DNA of 64,000 bases from Proteromonas lacertae (lineage: Eukaryota; Sar; Bigyra; Opalinata; Proteromonadidae). The position numbers and the translations under genes were made by a program. This document shows, piece after piece, positions 50,754 through 63,373 of the stretch (its first letter is position 1; every line of letters starts with the position of its first letter). A model generated the notes under the pieces. It saw only the letters and a program-made list of their open reading frames with translations. It was not told the origin of the DNA and did not search any database. The stretch is from positions 186,001 through 250,000 of the forward strand of contig NGBS01000297.1 of assembly GCA_002245135.1 (NCBI GenBank). The letters run 5' to 3'.

Positions 50754-51435
50754 ATGACTAATACCAAAGGCTATGTAACAGTACCAATCAAAGATATTCC
50801 ATCGCCATCACCAACTACAGAATCTGCAGAGGAAACAGGATGTATCAAGAGTATAGATGAAGTAGATGTCAATTGCAGTAGTCACGTTTATAAGTAAGTT
50901 TGTTTTTGTTTAAAATGATAGATTCAACTCGACTATAGTTGATTGTATATTGATCATTCCAACTATGCTGTTTGGGACAAGAGGAGTTCCATTTTTAATT
51001 ATTTATGTACTTCTATCTTATAATCAATATTTATCACTCATATATATCTGTTCGATGTATTATTTAAGCTTATATTTTATTTAATACAGATTAACAACAG
51101 TAGCTACTACTGAGACAATTAAAAAAGTAACAAAACGTCGAAGACCAGATCCACAGTTATTGACACATCGTATATGGAATGTAAGAGGACTGTTGGATAA
51201 TTTTGCTTTTCCTTCAGGAGATAGTGCTCAAGCTGCTGTATTTGCTGTATTTATTTCCATTGTTCGCAAAAATGTTATTTATTCAATTGTAATTCCACCA
51301 TTTGCAATGCTTGGTAGAGTTTACTTCGGCTGTCATTATTTTGGTGATACTGTTATTGGAGCCCTTATTGGAGGATCTTATACATGCTTAAATTTCTATT
51401 TATATTATACAGTATTCAATGGAAAGAATTTATAA
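50754..51435 (+). CDS. PAP2-superfamily lipid phosphatase-like membrane protein
   Basis: Members remove phosphate from lipid phosphates or polyprenyl diphosphates in membranes. Three exons are separated by introns 50894-50921 and 51057-51089, giving about 206 residues. After a polar N-terminus come hydrophobic helices and the three phosphatase motifs: KKVTKRRRP (K-x6-RP), FPSGDSAQ and GRVYFGCHYFGD (R-x5-H-x3-D). In the second motif the usual His of PSGH is Asp, a variant that I recall from some PAP2 proteins but whose effect I cannot judge. The size is at the small end of the family. CTTGGCTTGA lies at 50729-50738, about 15 bp before the start. The substrate is unknown. Confidence 0.82.
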
Positions 51436-51523
51436 ATTGTAAAGTATGTTCATTTTGTTCATTATAAATAATAAGTAAAGCATAAATCTTAAAAAATAAA
51501 TTAAACTTATTATTTTGAGAGAT

Positions 51524-52852
51524 TTACAATTTTTGTTTTGTATTAACAAATTTATATTCTTTTAATACACCACTCTCCTTAATTACAGTATAAATATCAT
51601 TAGAGACACTATTATAATCATTTACTCCTTCATCAATGTGATTTAATTCATCACTTTGAAGAAATAGTATATTTTTATCAATCAATGTCTTGAGCTTATT
51701 TTCATTATTGCTTATTGATTGTTTTATGATAATATCTTTCATTTCTTTATCAATTTCATCTTTTAGTTCTTTGAATTTATCTTTATATTGTTCTATCTTT
51801 AATTTATAATGTGACTGATAATTACTTATAGATAAATCAATTTTATCAATCACAGAGTAAATATTTGAAACTGATTTATTTGTTTCTTTGCATTTTGTTT
51901 TGACTATTTTTTCACACCAATTCCAATAGTCTTTTTCAATTGCATTACTATATATTAATTCGTTAAAATAATTCTTACTATATACAATATATAGACATAT
52001 ATATATTTATACACTACTTTTAAACTATTCTCTAATTCATTTATCATTACATTGTTATATAATAACAATATATAATTAATATTACTATTCTTTACTCCTT
52101 TGTTTTTGATTCTATCATAACAAAGTATTTCATTTTCTATTGATGTAATTTCGTTATTCATTGTATATATTTCTTTAATTTTGAAATTAATTTGTGTAAT
52201 GAGAGAATTAACATATTCTAATGTTGTGCATAACTATTTTAATTTAATAACAATAACAATACATTCTGTTTGGGTAATTTTATTTGTGATTCTAATTTAT
52301 TAACTATTGATTTCATTGATAATATTACACTTCGTGGATATATATCCAATCTCTAATATGTATAGAAGCAAATAATTCATACATTTGTGAGTATGGATTT
52401 GATAATGATAAAATCATTCTTTAGTTTCTATATTTAATAGAATAACTGTATTAATACTTCGGATTTATATTCTTTATACAAATGAAATATATCTATTTCA
52501 TTCAATAACCAATTTAAAAGAACAAAATCGTCCAGAGTGCTTGTACTTTCAGAAATCCAGTCAATTTCAGTCAGATAATTCCAATTAGTTAAATACATTT
52601 GTATACTATTCTGTAGATCTTTTAATGATAATTCTAGTTTTATTGATGTATCTCTAGTAATTTTTGAAACAATTATTAAAACAGCTTTCTTCAATGTATT
52701 TTTCTTAATATAAAAATAAGAAATGATACTGAATCTGGCAAATTTGCACTTCCTTGTCTGATAAATTCCGAAGATAAACCACAATCGAATATTTCATTTG
52801 TAATTTTAGCTACAAATCTCAATATTTCACTAATAGATTGTTTTTGAGACAT
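51524..52852 (-). CDS. Unrecognised helical/coiled-coil protein
   Basis: The ATG at 52852 starts MSQKQSISEILRFV. A 26-nt intron (GTATCA..AAG) and several GTATT..TAG introns join exons in one frame to the stop at 51524, giving about 380 residues. The sequence is rich in Leu, Ile, Lys, Asp and Asn with helical spacing throughout, and the last 110 residues have coiled-coil character (KDKFKELKDEIDKEMKD). There is no enzyme motif, signal peptide or membrane segment. In style it resembles the tails of the giant array genes, but I see no DNA-level repeat with them. It shares an 85-bp divergent promoter with the Glu-rich gene. Confidence 0.6.
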
Positions 52853-52911
52853 TAAAACAATCCCAAAACAACAGAAATGAAATGTTATAAAAATTCAAAT
52901 CTAATTTGCAT

Positions 52912-52931
52912 AACCGTTTTTTTAAACGGTT
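52912..52931. repeat. AACCGTTT palindrome in a bidirectional promoter
   Basis: Perfect 8-bp arms (AACCGTTT at 52912-52919, AAACGGTT at 52924-52931) flank TTTT, in the 85-bp gap between divergent start codons. AACNG is the general Myb-type core, so a Myb-like site is possible. A leader hairpin 6 bp before the plus-strand ATG is the alternative. Confidence 0.7.
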
Positions 52932-52937
52932 TAAAAA

Positions 52938-55826
52938 ATGTCTTCTTATTCACGACGTAATGGTCAAAAGAAACAGAAACAACCAGGTATATATTTGTAT
53001 TATGATTATATTTAATTATGCATAGAGTATGTGTCTAGACCTAAAATACAATACACTAAACCTGAAGCATCTAAATTTACTACCCACAAACCAAATAATT
53101 TAGAACCTGAAGAGCTAACCAAAAAAGTACCCTACGCTCCATCCCCCATTGTAACTAAATCAGCAAAAACAGTTCCAATTGCGCAACCTCCTATGAGTCC
53201 TCCACCACCAGGTGTAGCATCAATAAATAGAAGTAGAATTCAAACTCCACAAAAACCTAATGAAATATCTTCACCAACACCAACCAAATCAATATCTTCT
53301 ATATCAGATTTACAATCGCATAATATATCTACACAAACTACATCACACACATCCTCTCCAGTTCATTCAGAAAATAGTATAAACAAAGAAAGTGAAGAAA
53401 AAATTGTAGAATCAACATCAATAGAAATTGGAATACAGACAGAAGGTACACCAGTAGAAAGTCCTACAAAAGAAGTAGAAGAAGAGGAGGAACATAAAGA
53501 AGAAGAAGAACAACAACAACAAATAGTTGAAAATGAAGTGAAAGAAGAATCAAAAGAGATGAATAATGAAGTAGCTTGTCAAACCGAAGAGATTAATGTA
53601 AATGATGAAATAAAGAAAGAAGAAGAAGAAGAAGAAACAAAGGAAGAAGAAAATAAAGATGAAGAAGTTGTAGAAGAAGAGAAGAAAGAAGAAGAAGAAG
53701 AAATAACAGTAAATGAAGAAACAGAAGAAGTGAGTAATGATATTGCTTGTCAAACTGAAGAATTACCATTAAATGATGACGTAAATAAAGAAGAAGAAGA
53801 AACTCAACAACAACAACAACAACAACAGGAGGAGGAAGAAGAAGTAATTGAAGATGAATTTGAAGAAGAAGAAGAAGATAACAATAATGAAATTGGTATT
53901 CAAACTGAAGATATTATACCACCAACATCTCCACAATCTGAAATTCAAGAGAAGCAACAAGTAGATGATAATGTTCAACATCCCAATAGTGCTCCAGTAC
54001 TATATAATAATAATAATAATGAAATATCATTGAATAATAATGCTGATGAAGATAGCAAGATATTTATAACAGAACAATCCAATGAAACATCGAATGAATC
54101 GTATGAAGAGAAAGCTGTGAATGAAGAATATAATATTCAAGTAATAACACAATTGGAAGATGAAGTAAGAAAAGAGATTGAAAATAAAATAGAAGACGAA
54201 GAATATGATAATGAAGAAGAGTTTGAAGATGATAATGAAAAGAAAGAAGAAGAAGAAGTAGTAGAAAATAAGAACAAATATATAGAAAGATTAAAGAAAA
54301 CAAGAGAAGAAGAAAAAGTAAAAGAATCTCCTAATAAGCGAAGAAGAATAAAGAATAATAAACCACCAGTCTCTCCAATATCATCTGAAACAAATACAAA
54401 TACAAAAACCAAACAACAAATTAGTAACAACAGCAAAAAGGGTCAAGAATCACCAAAACAACTAATAAAGAGATTACAAAGAGAGAAAAGAGAAAGAGAA
54501 GAAAGATTAAAGAAAGTTCATGATAAAGAAATCGAATCATTATTGGAATGGTCAAATAAAGCACACGAAGAGATGGAAGCAAGAGAAAAATTAGTAAAAT
54601 CAGAAAGAGAAAAACAGATGATAGAAAAACAACAAAAAATAATAGAAAAGAAGATAAAAGAAGCTGAAACAATTGCTGAATTAAGAACAAAAGCAAGAGA
54701 GGTGATTGCAAATCAAGATAATTATTTATATAAGAAGAAAGAAAAAGAATATAGAGAGAAAGAACAGAAAGAATTTGAAGAAAAGATGAGAATAGCTGAA
54801 GAACAAAGACATCAAGAATTATACACAATCCCATTAGATACATATTTAGAAGAACATGAGAAAGTATTAAAAGAGAATGAAGAGAAGTTAAAAACAAAAG
54901 AAAAACCAAAAAGACAACTGAATTATGAACCTGTTCCAGCTTATCGTGGTAGATTATACAATAAAGTATTAAAGGAAGAACAAAGAAAACAAGAAGAATT
55001 AAAGAACGAAATGGAAAGAATACAAAAGAACAAAGAATTGGTAGAAAAGAAAAAGAAAGAAGATGAAGAAAGAAGAAAGAAATTTAAACCAAAAGTAAGT
55101 CCAAGGCTTCAAAATGAATTACAATACAATATAGCAACATTAGAACATCACTCAATATTGAAGGATGTTGATCCTGATATGATTCAAAGTAAAGTAGAAG
55201 AAAGACCTTGGAGGAATAAACCATTATTAGATTTCAATCCATTACCACCTGGTCCACCCAAAGAAGAAACTGAAATAGAAAGAAAAGAAAGATTGGAAAG
55301 ACAATATATTCAAGAAAAGAAAAGAGCAAATATGTACATACGAAGTGGATTTGTTAAAGCTGAAGATTTTGATGAATCTGGTAATAATGATAATAATATT
55401 TTATCATCATTAGTTAGTCATAAATCATCCAAAATCAGTTTTAAAGATAAATCACCCCTTCATAAACAAAGACATTTAAAGAAGGAAATATTTAATGATG
55501 GATTTGATGATGATGATGAATATTATACTGAAGATACTCCTGAAGTTGATCTTCCTGAACCAAATTATGAAGATAATGATGATGAAGAAGTATCACCTAA
55601 AGGAAAGCATCACCATCGTCATCATCACAAACATCATCATAAACATAGAAATGTTGATAAACAGAATGAAGGAGAAGAAGGTGAAAGTGCTGAAAAGCCT
55701 GTTGATGAATCTGTGAAGAAGATTCACAGAGAGATTCAGAAAAGCCCAATTGTTCAACAGTTGAAGGAGAATAAAGTGGTAGAAGAAGGGGAAGAGTTTG
55801 GCGAAGATGAATTCAATGAAGAGTAG
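52938..55826 (+). CDS. Glu-rich coiled-coil protein with repeated QT motifs
   Basis: Exon 1 at 52938-52986 (MSSYSRRNGQKKQKQP) and an intron at 52987-53025 precede one long exon, giving about 950 residues. Residues up to about 400 are disordered, with Glu runs and five QT motifs (STQTT near 53330, GIQTE near 53430, ACQTE near 53575 and 53745, GIQTE near 53897), all like LC8 dynein-light-chain sites. The middle (54.2-55.1 kb) is a long Lys/Glu coiled coil. A conserved-looking block follows (PVPAYRGRLYNKVLKEEQ, KFKPKVSPRLQNELQ, ERPWRNKPLLDFNPLPPGPP), then a His-rich patch. The style suggests a cytoskeletal or centrosomal/axonemal protein, perhaps FAM161-like, but that name is a guess. Antisense ORFs here are artefacts of the repetitive codons. 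Confidence 0.8.
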
Positions 55827-56007
55827 TTGTTATTGTTCATTCTTTTTTGTTTAGTTTCTCATTTATTGTAAATCTATTTAATATGTTAATTATTTTTATA
55901 TTTTCATTTTTAATCTGTTGTTTATATTACTGTAAAAAAAACTTCCCAAACCAAAACATAAATCAAGCGTGGCTACACTATTAAATACATTATTCATTTG
56001 TTTTAGA

Positions 56008-56768
56008 TTAGGTTGTTAAACATATATCAATATCACCTTGGTAGTCTAAAAGCCTATTTATATTTTGTGTTAAATACTCTGATTCTAGTTGTAACTGTGA
56101 AATACTTGGATGTTCTATCAATTTTACGGTTTTCTTCCAAATGTTATTACTATTTAGTTGTTGTGTGGCGAATCTTTCACCATTTGAATCACCTAATGAC
56201 AATACGTGTACTTTGTTTAACTTGGCTAATCTACTCACCTCAATCTGGAATGCATTACGTTTCCAATCAAGAGGATTTGGACACATTCTTTCATATTGTG
56301 AACGTGCTGATATTATCCTAACATCTTCTAGATACTGTACTAAGTTTGGATAGAACTTTCTACAACTAAGCTCCACCCATCCTGTTTCAGCATTTGTAAT
56401 TATTACTACAGATCCTAATGTTTTTAGTGTTGTTACCAATGATATGGCTGAGGCTTCTGCTATCTTTAAATCATCACTGATGTTATCAGGTAGTACTTCT
56501 GGGTAAGTTAGTGTAATTCCGTGTGTAACTAAAAGGCTACTACATAGAATTGTGTCATCCCAGTCTAATAATATTACTAGGGTAAATAGAATTTAAAACT
56601 CTTACAATTAGTAGTAGTATCTTCATTATCTTCTTCCTGTTGATTTTGACTTTCAGTTGTGATATCAATAATCTCTTGTGGTTTTTCTACAGCAATTGAA
56701 CCGCTCATAACGACAGCTATACCAAGAATAAAAACAAAAAAAAGAAAGGGAGTGAGAGTTATAAACAT
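56008..56768 (-). CDS. Membrane-anchored HAD-like phosphatase
   Basis: The ATG at 56768 starts a hydrophobic anchor or signal peptide (MFITLTPFLFFVFILGIAVV). After a polar, Glu/Gln-rich spacer and a 29-nt intron (GTAAGA..TAG) comes the HAD nucleophile motif LILLDWDDTIL, which carries both Asp residues. VVIITNAETGWVEL supplies the second motif (Thr/Asn). SLGDSNGERFA is a likely acidic motif. It is about 243 residues, so a small cap is expected. DWDDT-type HAD proteins occur in several protist groups and are poorly characterised; the substrate is unknown. Location in the secretory pathway or at a membrane is inferred from the N-terminus. It is convergent with the Glu-rich gene. Confidence 0.75.
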
Positions 56769-56866
56769 TGGAAACGTAAAATTTTAAAACATATAAAAAT
56801 CCTATTTAATTTTCAAAAATTGTCCCATCTTCAAATATTTGTCAACTGAAACACGACTTTCGTAAT

Positions 56867-59119
56867 TTACTGAAACGAGTCTTTTTTAAATATCTCGATT
56901 TCTTCATCATACTCTTTCTTCAGCAGTTCCAAAGATGTCTGAATAAATACAAAATAGTATATACTTTGTAGTAGAAGTCATCATAGTTCTGTAACACACT
57001 TGATGAATCACTTAAGATGGGTATTTCAGTCTCTTCTTGTGGCTGATAGAATATTCTGTTGTACTCTGGAGTTTTCTACTCAAAAATATTAAGAACTGTC
57101 ATACTCGACATATCTGATTGAAAGTATCTTCAAATTTATCAATTATGTCTATCCTTTGAAGTGACATCAACTTATGTCTATAGAATTTCTTCCTTTTAGA
57201 AGGTGCCGGACTCATTGTCACCCTATGACATTAAGAAATGTATATTTATACTTTTGTACAGATTCTACTGCTCTATTAATGTCATCTAAATAACTGAAAT
57301 CAGATTTTTGCGAAAGATATGATCTTAATGAAGATTTTCTTGATACGATATTACTTGTGTCATTAGAATAACTAGGATTCTCACTATCCGTTTCATATTC
57401 ACTCTGCTGTTGTTGGTACAGTTTTATATCATTAACTATATCATCAAAGCTAATTACTTCAGCTTTGAAGGTATTATCATTACTAGCTTGTTGTTGTAAT
57501 TGTAATAATGATGGTGGTGAAGGAGGTGAATCATTAATTGGATTCTGAAGCGGAGATGGTGAAAATAGTGGTGTTGCTGGAGGCGGTGGTGGAGATGGTG
57601 TTTCTATCGATCTACCTACAGTACTAGGTGATGAAGATGATGATGACAAAGATTTTTGTTGTGTAAAATCAATTAATTTCGGTTGAAGTGTTTTTCTCAA
57701 CATAGACATTGGACTATTTGATCTTTTATTCGTATTACTTTCAACACTATTTCTTCTATATTTAGAATTACCATTACCATTACTGTTAAACTTATACATG
57801 GATTTTGATTCTTCTCTTACAATTGGTTGAGTTGACATTGTTTCAAATGAACTTACATCACTTTTCAACGGCATTCTTTTACTATTACCATTATCTTGTT
57901 GTTGTTGTTGTCTTCTTGCCATATCTGCTGCAGCTCTAATTAATGAAGAATCTACAGTATTGGTAGATATACTTTCACTATTAAATCTTGATACTCTTGG
58001 ATTATGCGTATTGGGATTTGTACCAGCTCTTAATGCCATTGAAACTGTAATAAACCCTCTTACTGGAGCATCACCTGCACATTTCTTATTGAGAGCATAT
58101 ACTTTCGGTTTGATTGTACATTCAGTTTTCTATAATAATAATAAATATATAAATATATATAAATACAAATAATCCTAATGGAAATACAACTTGTCCTAGA
58201 TATGGCTGATTAGTAAATCTATCTATATTATTCACATCTATAATTATCTGACCTGCCAAAGTACCTCCATCTATTTCACATGGTATTTTTAATGGAAATT
58301 CAAATAATGCATTTAATACTGGATTTGTACCATGATAAATCTTTGATTTCTTTCTTATTTCCTTCTCACATGCTCTACTCAAAGTTACATAAAACACTGG
58401 TTCTAAATGATCATAATCTATATGTTTTTCATCTTTTAGATCATTTGCTTCTGAGATATATACCATTATTTTGCCTGGTCGATTTCCTGTTCGTATATCA
58501 TACAACACCATATCAGGAGGATCTGCACCAAATTTCTCAAGTGTTATATTATCATTAATCATGGGAGTTGGTTTAATAATTGCACTTCTATATAACAATA
58601 ACAATAATATATATATTTATATACTGTGATAAATCTCTAGTAACTTTATTATGTTTTTTACCACTTCCTACTGGATGTGGATTTGGTGGTTTTCTATAAT
58701 AATAACATAAATATGAAAATAATGAAATACATTCTACTGGGTGATGGTGTAACTGAAGCAATAACTGGACTACTACCACCTGATGATCTTGGCAGTGGTT
58801 GTGTTGCTAATAAACTATCAGTCATTCTCATTGTACTAGCGAATTTCATATTTCGAGGTAATCTTGATTCTTTTGGTTGAGATATAGGTTTGACTGAGCT
58901 TGATCTCTTTTTCCTATTCTTTCTAATACTTGGAGATAGTGCTTGTGATAATCTGTTGTTATAATCATTCGAATTTGTTAAAAAGTTGTATAATTTCTAA
59001 AAATAATATATCAAATAAATATAATAAAAATACATCAATTTGTTTCACTTTCTGTTGGACTAAACTATCAACAAAATCAGCTGCATTTGAATCATCAACT
59101 AATTTAAGTATAAATCAAA

Positions 59120-59153
<34 letters not shown>

Positions 59154-60200
59154 TAGGAGTTGTATCAATAAGATCAATTGTATCTCTTATTTGGTTAATT
59201 AATCCTTTTCCTTTCTCAGATTTCATTCTACTTCTTACTCTATATCCTAACACTAATGCTAATATCAAATCACTTTTTTGAGTTATTACATTATTATTAT
59301 TATCTTCTGGAGGAGGAGGAGGTGGTGGTGGAGTATCATTCATTGAAGACTTTCTTGATTGATTTTGAGGAGTATAGGCTTCATTTATGGAGGATTTTCT
59401 TGATTGATTTTGTGGTGTAAATGGTTCATTCAATGAAGATTTCCTGGAAGAATTCAGTGGAGTAATAGTGTCATTTATAGATGATTTTCTAGAAGGATTT
59501 AATGGTGAAGATATATGAGGAATATTACTATTAAACAGTAATTGATTTTCTATTGAACGTAATATTGGTGAAGTATATAAACTAGAATTTGCATTGGGAG
59601 GTAAAGGTTGAAATAGAGGTGAATGCGAATCAGATCGAAATGATACAGCTGGTGAATCTGATGGAGGTAATGGTGGAGGCCTTTTTCTGTGATATTGAAT
59701 TTTCTATAGCAAATATAACTGTAAGATTTATACTATAATAAAACTTTTTACAATGTGTATTGAATGTAAGAATTTTGACAGTTCATTCCTCATTCTATGA
59801 TGCTTGAACTAATTATCAATAATTTTATAAATTATACACTTCTTTGTATGATTTTTATAGAATTTATTCTTTTAGGAGATGGAGGCTTCAAAGATTTCAT
59901 CTTTTCAGCTACTAAACGTCTTAATTCAGTAATTTCTTTTTTACTAAAACTTAATAGATGTATTTCATATACTGTTTTTCTTCTTTTTGTTTCTTTAGTT
60001 TATTTTCTATCTTAATAGCTTGAAATTTATATTCTAAACAAGTAGATTTTGTTAAAAGATCTTCATCAGTTATATTGCATTGGCATGCTACATTCTGATG
60101 TTCAGGAAAATGATAATCCTAATAAAATAGAAAGATCTTCATTGTATCATACAAATATCACAGACATATTTTTCTTTTTCAAAAATAGATTCGTTTTCAT
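56867..60200 (-). CDS. C2-domain protein with disordered Ser/Pro-rich flanks
   Basis: The ATG at 60200 gives MKTNLFLKKKNMSVIF. Around a dozen exons join in frame to the TAA at 56867, giving close to 970 residues. In order they encode a short Cys-containing segment and Lys-rich helix, a Pro/Ser-rich region with RKSS repeats (59330-59500), an IQ-like basic stretch (LILALVLGYRVRSRM), and a C2 domain (about 58500-58180: GKIMVYISEANDL, VFYVTLSRACEK, GQIIIDVNNIDRF). A Ser/Gln/Pro-rich tail ends in a Lys/Glu helix. C2 domains bind lipid or proteins. The visible loops do not show a full Asp cluster, so calcium binding is doubtful. Two GTATA introns near 58150 and 58640 and a TA-repeat intron near 59130 were verified for frame. 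The start is 35 bp from the divergent carbonic anhydrase gene. Confidence 0.75.
59122..59152. repeat. (TA)n microsatellite inside an intron
   Basis: About 31 bp of perfect TA repeat within an intron of the C2 gene, just after the GT donor. Similar shorter TA runs sit in introns near 15670, 16905 and 62985. Confidence 0.9.
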
Positions 60201-60235
60201 AATTTTAATTTGCATTTTTTGAAGTTAATCTTATC

Positions 60236-61063
60236 ATGAGTATATCACAAATCAACACAAAAATTATCAGAACAATTGTTAAACAGAATAGAGCTTGGAA
60301 TAGATCAGTTAAGAATGTTAATCCAGAATTCTTCAAAATACAAGCTAATAAACAAGTTCCATATGCTTTAGCCATTGGCTGTTCAGATAGTCGTGTTCCA
60401 ATGACACAATTATGTGATGCTGCTCCAGTATTTTTATTCATTTAATCAACTAGGGTGATTTTTTCACTACTCGTAACGTTGCCAATGTAGTAAATCCAAA
60501 CGATAAAAGTTTATCCATGGGTATAACAATTATTCATATTATATAGTGTTGGATTATGGTTTACATCATTTAAAAATACCTAATGTCATTGTATTTGGAC
60601 ATTATAATTGTGGAGGAGTTGCTCTTGCCATGCAACAAGCTGAAGTATATTAAAAGGTTATTAATTCTATGATTAGTCAAAATCTCAAACTGATATTAGA
60701 AATCCAGCTGAAGAATGGGTTGATCCAATTGTTAAGATGATTAGAGATAATAAGTATTATCATATCTTAAATTTACTCTATTATAGTGATATATTAAGCA
60801 AAATTGAAGATAAGTACAAGAGATACGATAGAGTATGTGAATTACATTGTGGATTTTGTTGTAGAGCAATAGCTGAACATCCAGTAGCAAAATCACTATT
60901 TGAAGCAGGTAATTTATGTATTTATGGTATTATGTACGAGTATGACAATAATATGTTTTATTTTCATAGTCCTGCAAGAGGTAAACTCTCTAGAGATGGT
61001 TATGCACTTCATAAAAGTAATAAAGATGTTTTTGATCCTACATTTATGAATGTAACTTGGTAA
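60236..61063 (+). CDS. Beta-class carbonic anhydrase
   Basis: Interconverts CO2 and bicarbonate using zinc. The ATG at 60236 is followed by NRAWNRSV, AIGCSDSRVP (zinc Cys and the Asp-Arg dyad), TRNVANVV, LHHLKIPNVIVFGHYNCGG (zinc His and Cys) and the C-terminal helices. Four introns of 26-33 nt (60427-60452, 60521-60546, 60645-60676, 60754-60786) splice in frame, giving about 236 residues, normal for the class. All zinc ligands are present, so it should be active. No clear targeting peptide is seen, so a cytosolic location is the default. It is driven from a 35-bp gap shared with the C2 gene, and converges on the next gene with about 70 bp between stops. Confidence 0.93.
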
Positions 61064-61135
61064 ACCTTCATTTTTACGATTGATATTATTGTTTTCTGTT
61101 TAGTATGTGTGGTATTGAAAAAATAAATATAATAA

Positions 61136-62983
61136 TTAATATGCTTCACCATCATTAAATAAATAATAGTTATTCACTATATTATTTTCATATTTCACAA
61201 CTTTATAAATGAAATTATATTTATCTCCTACTTCTTCATAAAACCATGCTTTTTCTCCTACTCTTGGTAATTTTGGATGAATAGAATATGCATCTCTTTT
61301 TAGATAATCTCCATTTGAACATCTTATCATTACAGTTTTAGACTCTTCATCATATTCATTTATAGTTCCTTCTTTATTTGAATCAAATAGAATTATTTGA
61401 CTGATGAATAAGTAATATCTACCTGTACAGAAATAATTTGGCAATATATAATTACGAGGAATATTATCACTATATTCTCTTCTTATTGGAAAGTAAACAG
61501 AGTATGTATCATTATAGTCTATACCATATATTATTCCATAAAAGTAATGATTTATTTCAGAACTCTTTTTTGAACAAACAACTTCACCTCTCTTAAAAAT
61601 GTGGTTATTCTTCTTCACTATTCTATCTTCGACAACTTTCATATTTATATCATTAGCAACAATAGCATATGTTCCATTTGGGTTGATATTCTTAATATAA
61701 GATTGTATATAATGACTGGAAGTTTCTAAATACAATATGTTTTCAGATTTATAGAATTCTGGATATGTTATATTCCTTTCATACTTTGATATTATTTCAT
61801 TGTCTTCTAACAGTATTTTATATCTTTTTTCTCCATATCTCTCATCAATTTGCATAATAAACCCTCTTTTAATAATATTTTTCTTATTATTTATTTCTAC
61901 ATAATCTTTAAGTTGAAATAAATCATTATTAGGTATAGATCTCAACAATTTAGTATTTTTCATACCACAATAAGCATTTCCTATTATTTCATATTCACCA
62001 TCTTCACTTTCATCAGATCCAATTTTTGCTATCACACATTTATCACCTTGTTTATATATACACCTATCACCTTTTTTGAATTGGTTGTACAATCTAATGT
62101 CTTTACATTTAATATAATTATCATAATCTCTAATTTTGAATTCTATAATACCATCATCTATTAAGGATTCAATATACTTTTCATACACAAAATGTTCAAC
62201 TTTATCATCATAGAAATTACATTTTAATAATTTTTCATCCATATTGTCTATATTACACAATTCTATGTGTTTCTCAACTAGACTTGTATTGTCACAATTA
62301 TCATCAATTTCATTCAACATTCTTTCATAGATTTTATAGTCGTCTATCAAATTATTTTTTATTTCATTTAACTTTTCATTTAAATAACTACATTTTTCTA
62401 TATCATTATCATATATCCTTAATAAATCATATCTATTAACTATAAATAAACAATATACATATTTCCTTCAACTTTATTTCTATATATTTTCAGTATTTCT
62501 GTATCATTTATTCTTTTGGAATACTCTTCTTCGTTTTGTTTGATTAAAGATGTGTAATAATCATAAATGATATTGTTGAATGTGATTTTGTTTATCAAAT
62601 ATTTGTAATTGGAAAAATATATCAATGTCTTTAATAAACGATTTATTAATCTCATTATATAGTCATTACATTCCATTGAGTCATTCTTTTCTACTTTTAA
62701 TAATTTGTTTATTATTATTTTCAGTATTTCATTTTCAATCTCGAAATTTTTGAATCTATTTTCTTTCATCATATCACTCATTTTACACATTATTGTCAAT
62801 AAGTTTTCTATTATTTCTTTCAGATTATATACATCTATGTAATTGGTGTTGGTGATTGGATCATTATTGATATAAAGATTATTCACATTGATATTGTAAC
62901 TATTAAAATATTCACTCATTAAACTTATCTCTCCTTTCATTTTAGGAAATAATTCGATTATCTAATATCATTAATATATCATC

Positions 62984-63014
<31 letters not shown>

Positions 63015-63342
63015 GAATTTTAGATATATGTTTCAGTTGAAGTATTTTCTTTTTTATATCTCTCAAACTCATTTTACTGTCTATCTTATTGTACATATAT
63101 CTATTTAATGTATTTTCTTCTTTCAATATGAATGGATATTCATTTAAGTATAATTTCTTATAATATATTTTATGCTATTTCATTTTATTATTATTATATA
63201 TATATATTATACTTTTATTGAATACAATAATGATAAATCTATCACTCTCTTTTCTTTCATCTCTTGCATTTTCATCAAGTTCTCTTTACAACTCTCATCA
63301 TCATAACATAATATTTCATTTATTAATTCTTTTCTATTTAAA

Positions 63343-63373
<31 letters not shown>

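Noticed and set aside
53550-54909. Antisense ORFs rich in Phe and Leu opposite the Glu-rich gene
   Set aside because: GAA/GAG runs read backwards give TTC/CTC; no gene-like features.
59122-59152. TA repeat as a possible origin or cruciform
   Set aside because: It sits inside a frame-keeping intron, and similar TA runs occur in other introns; simple repeat expansion explains it.
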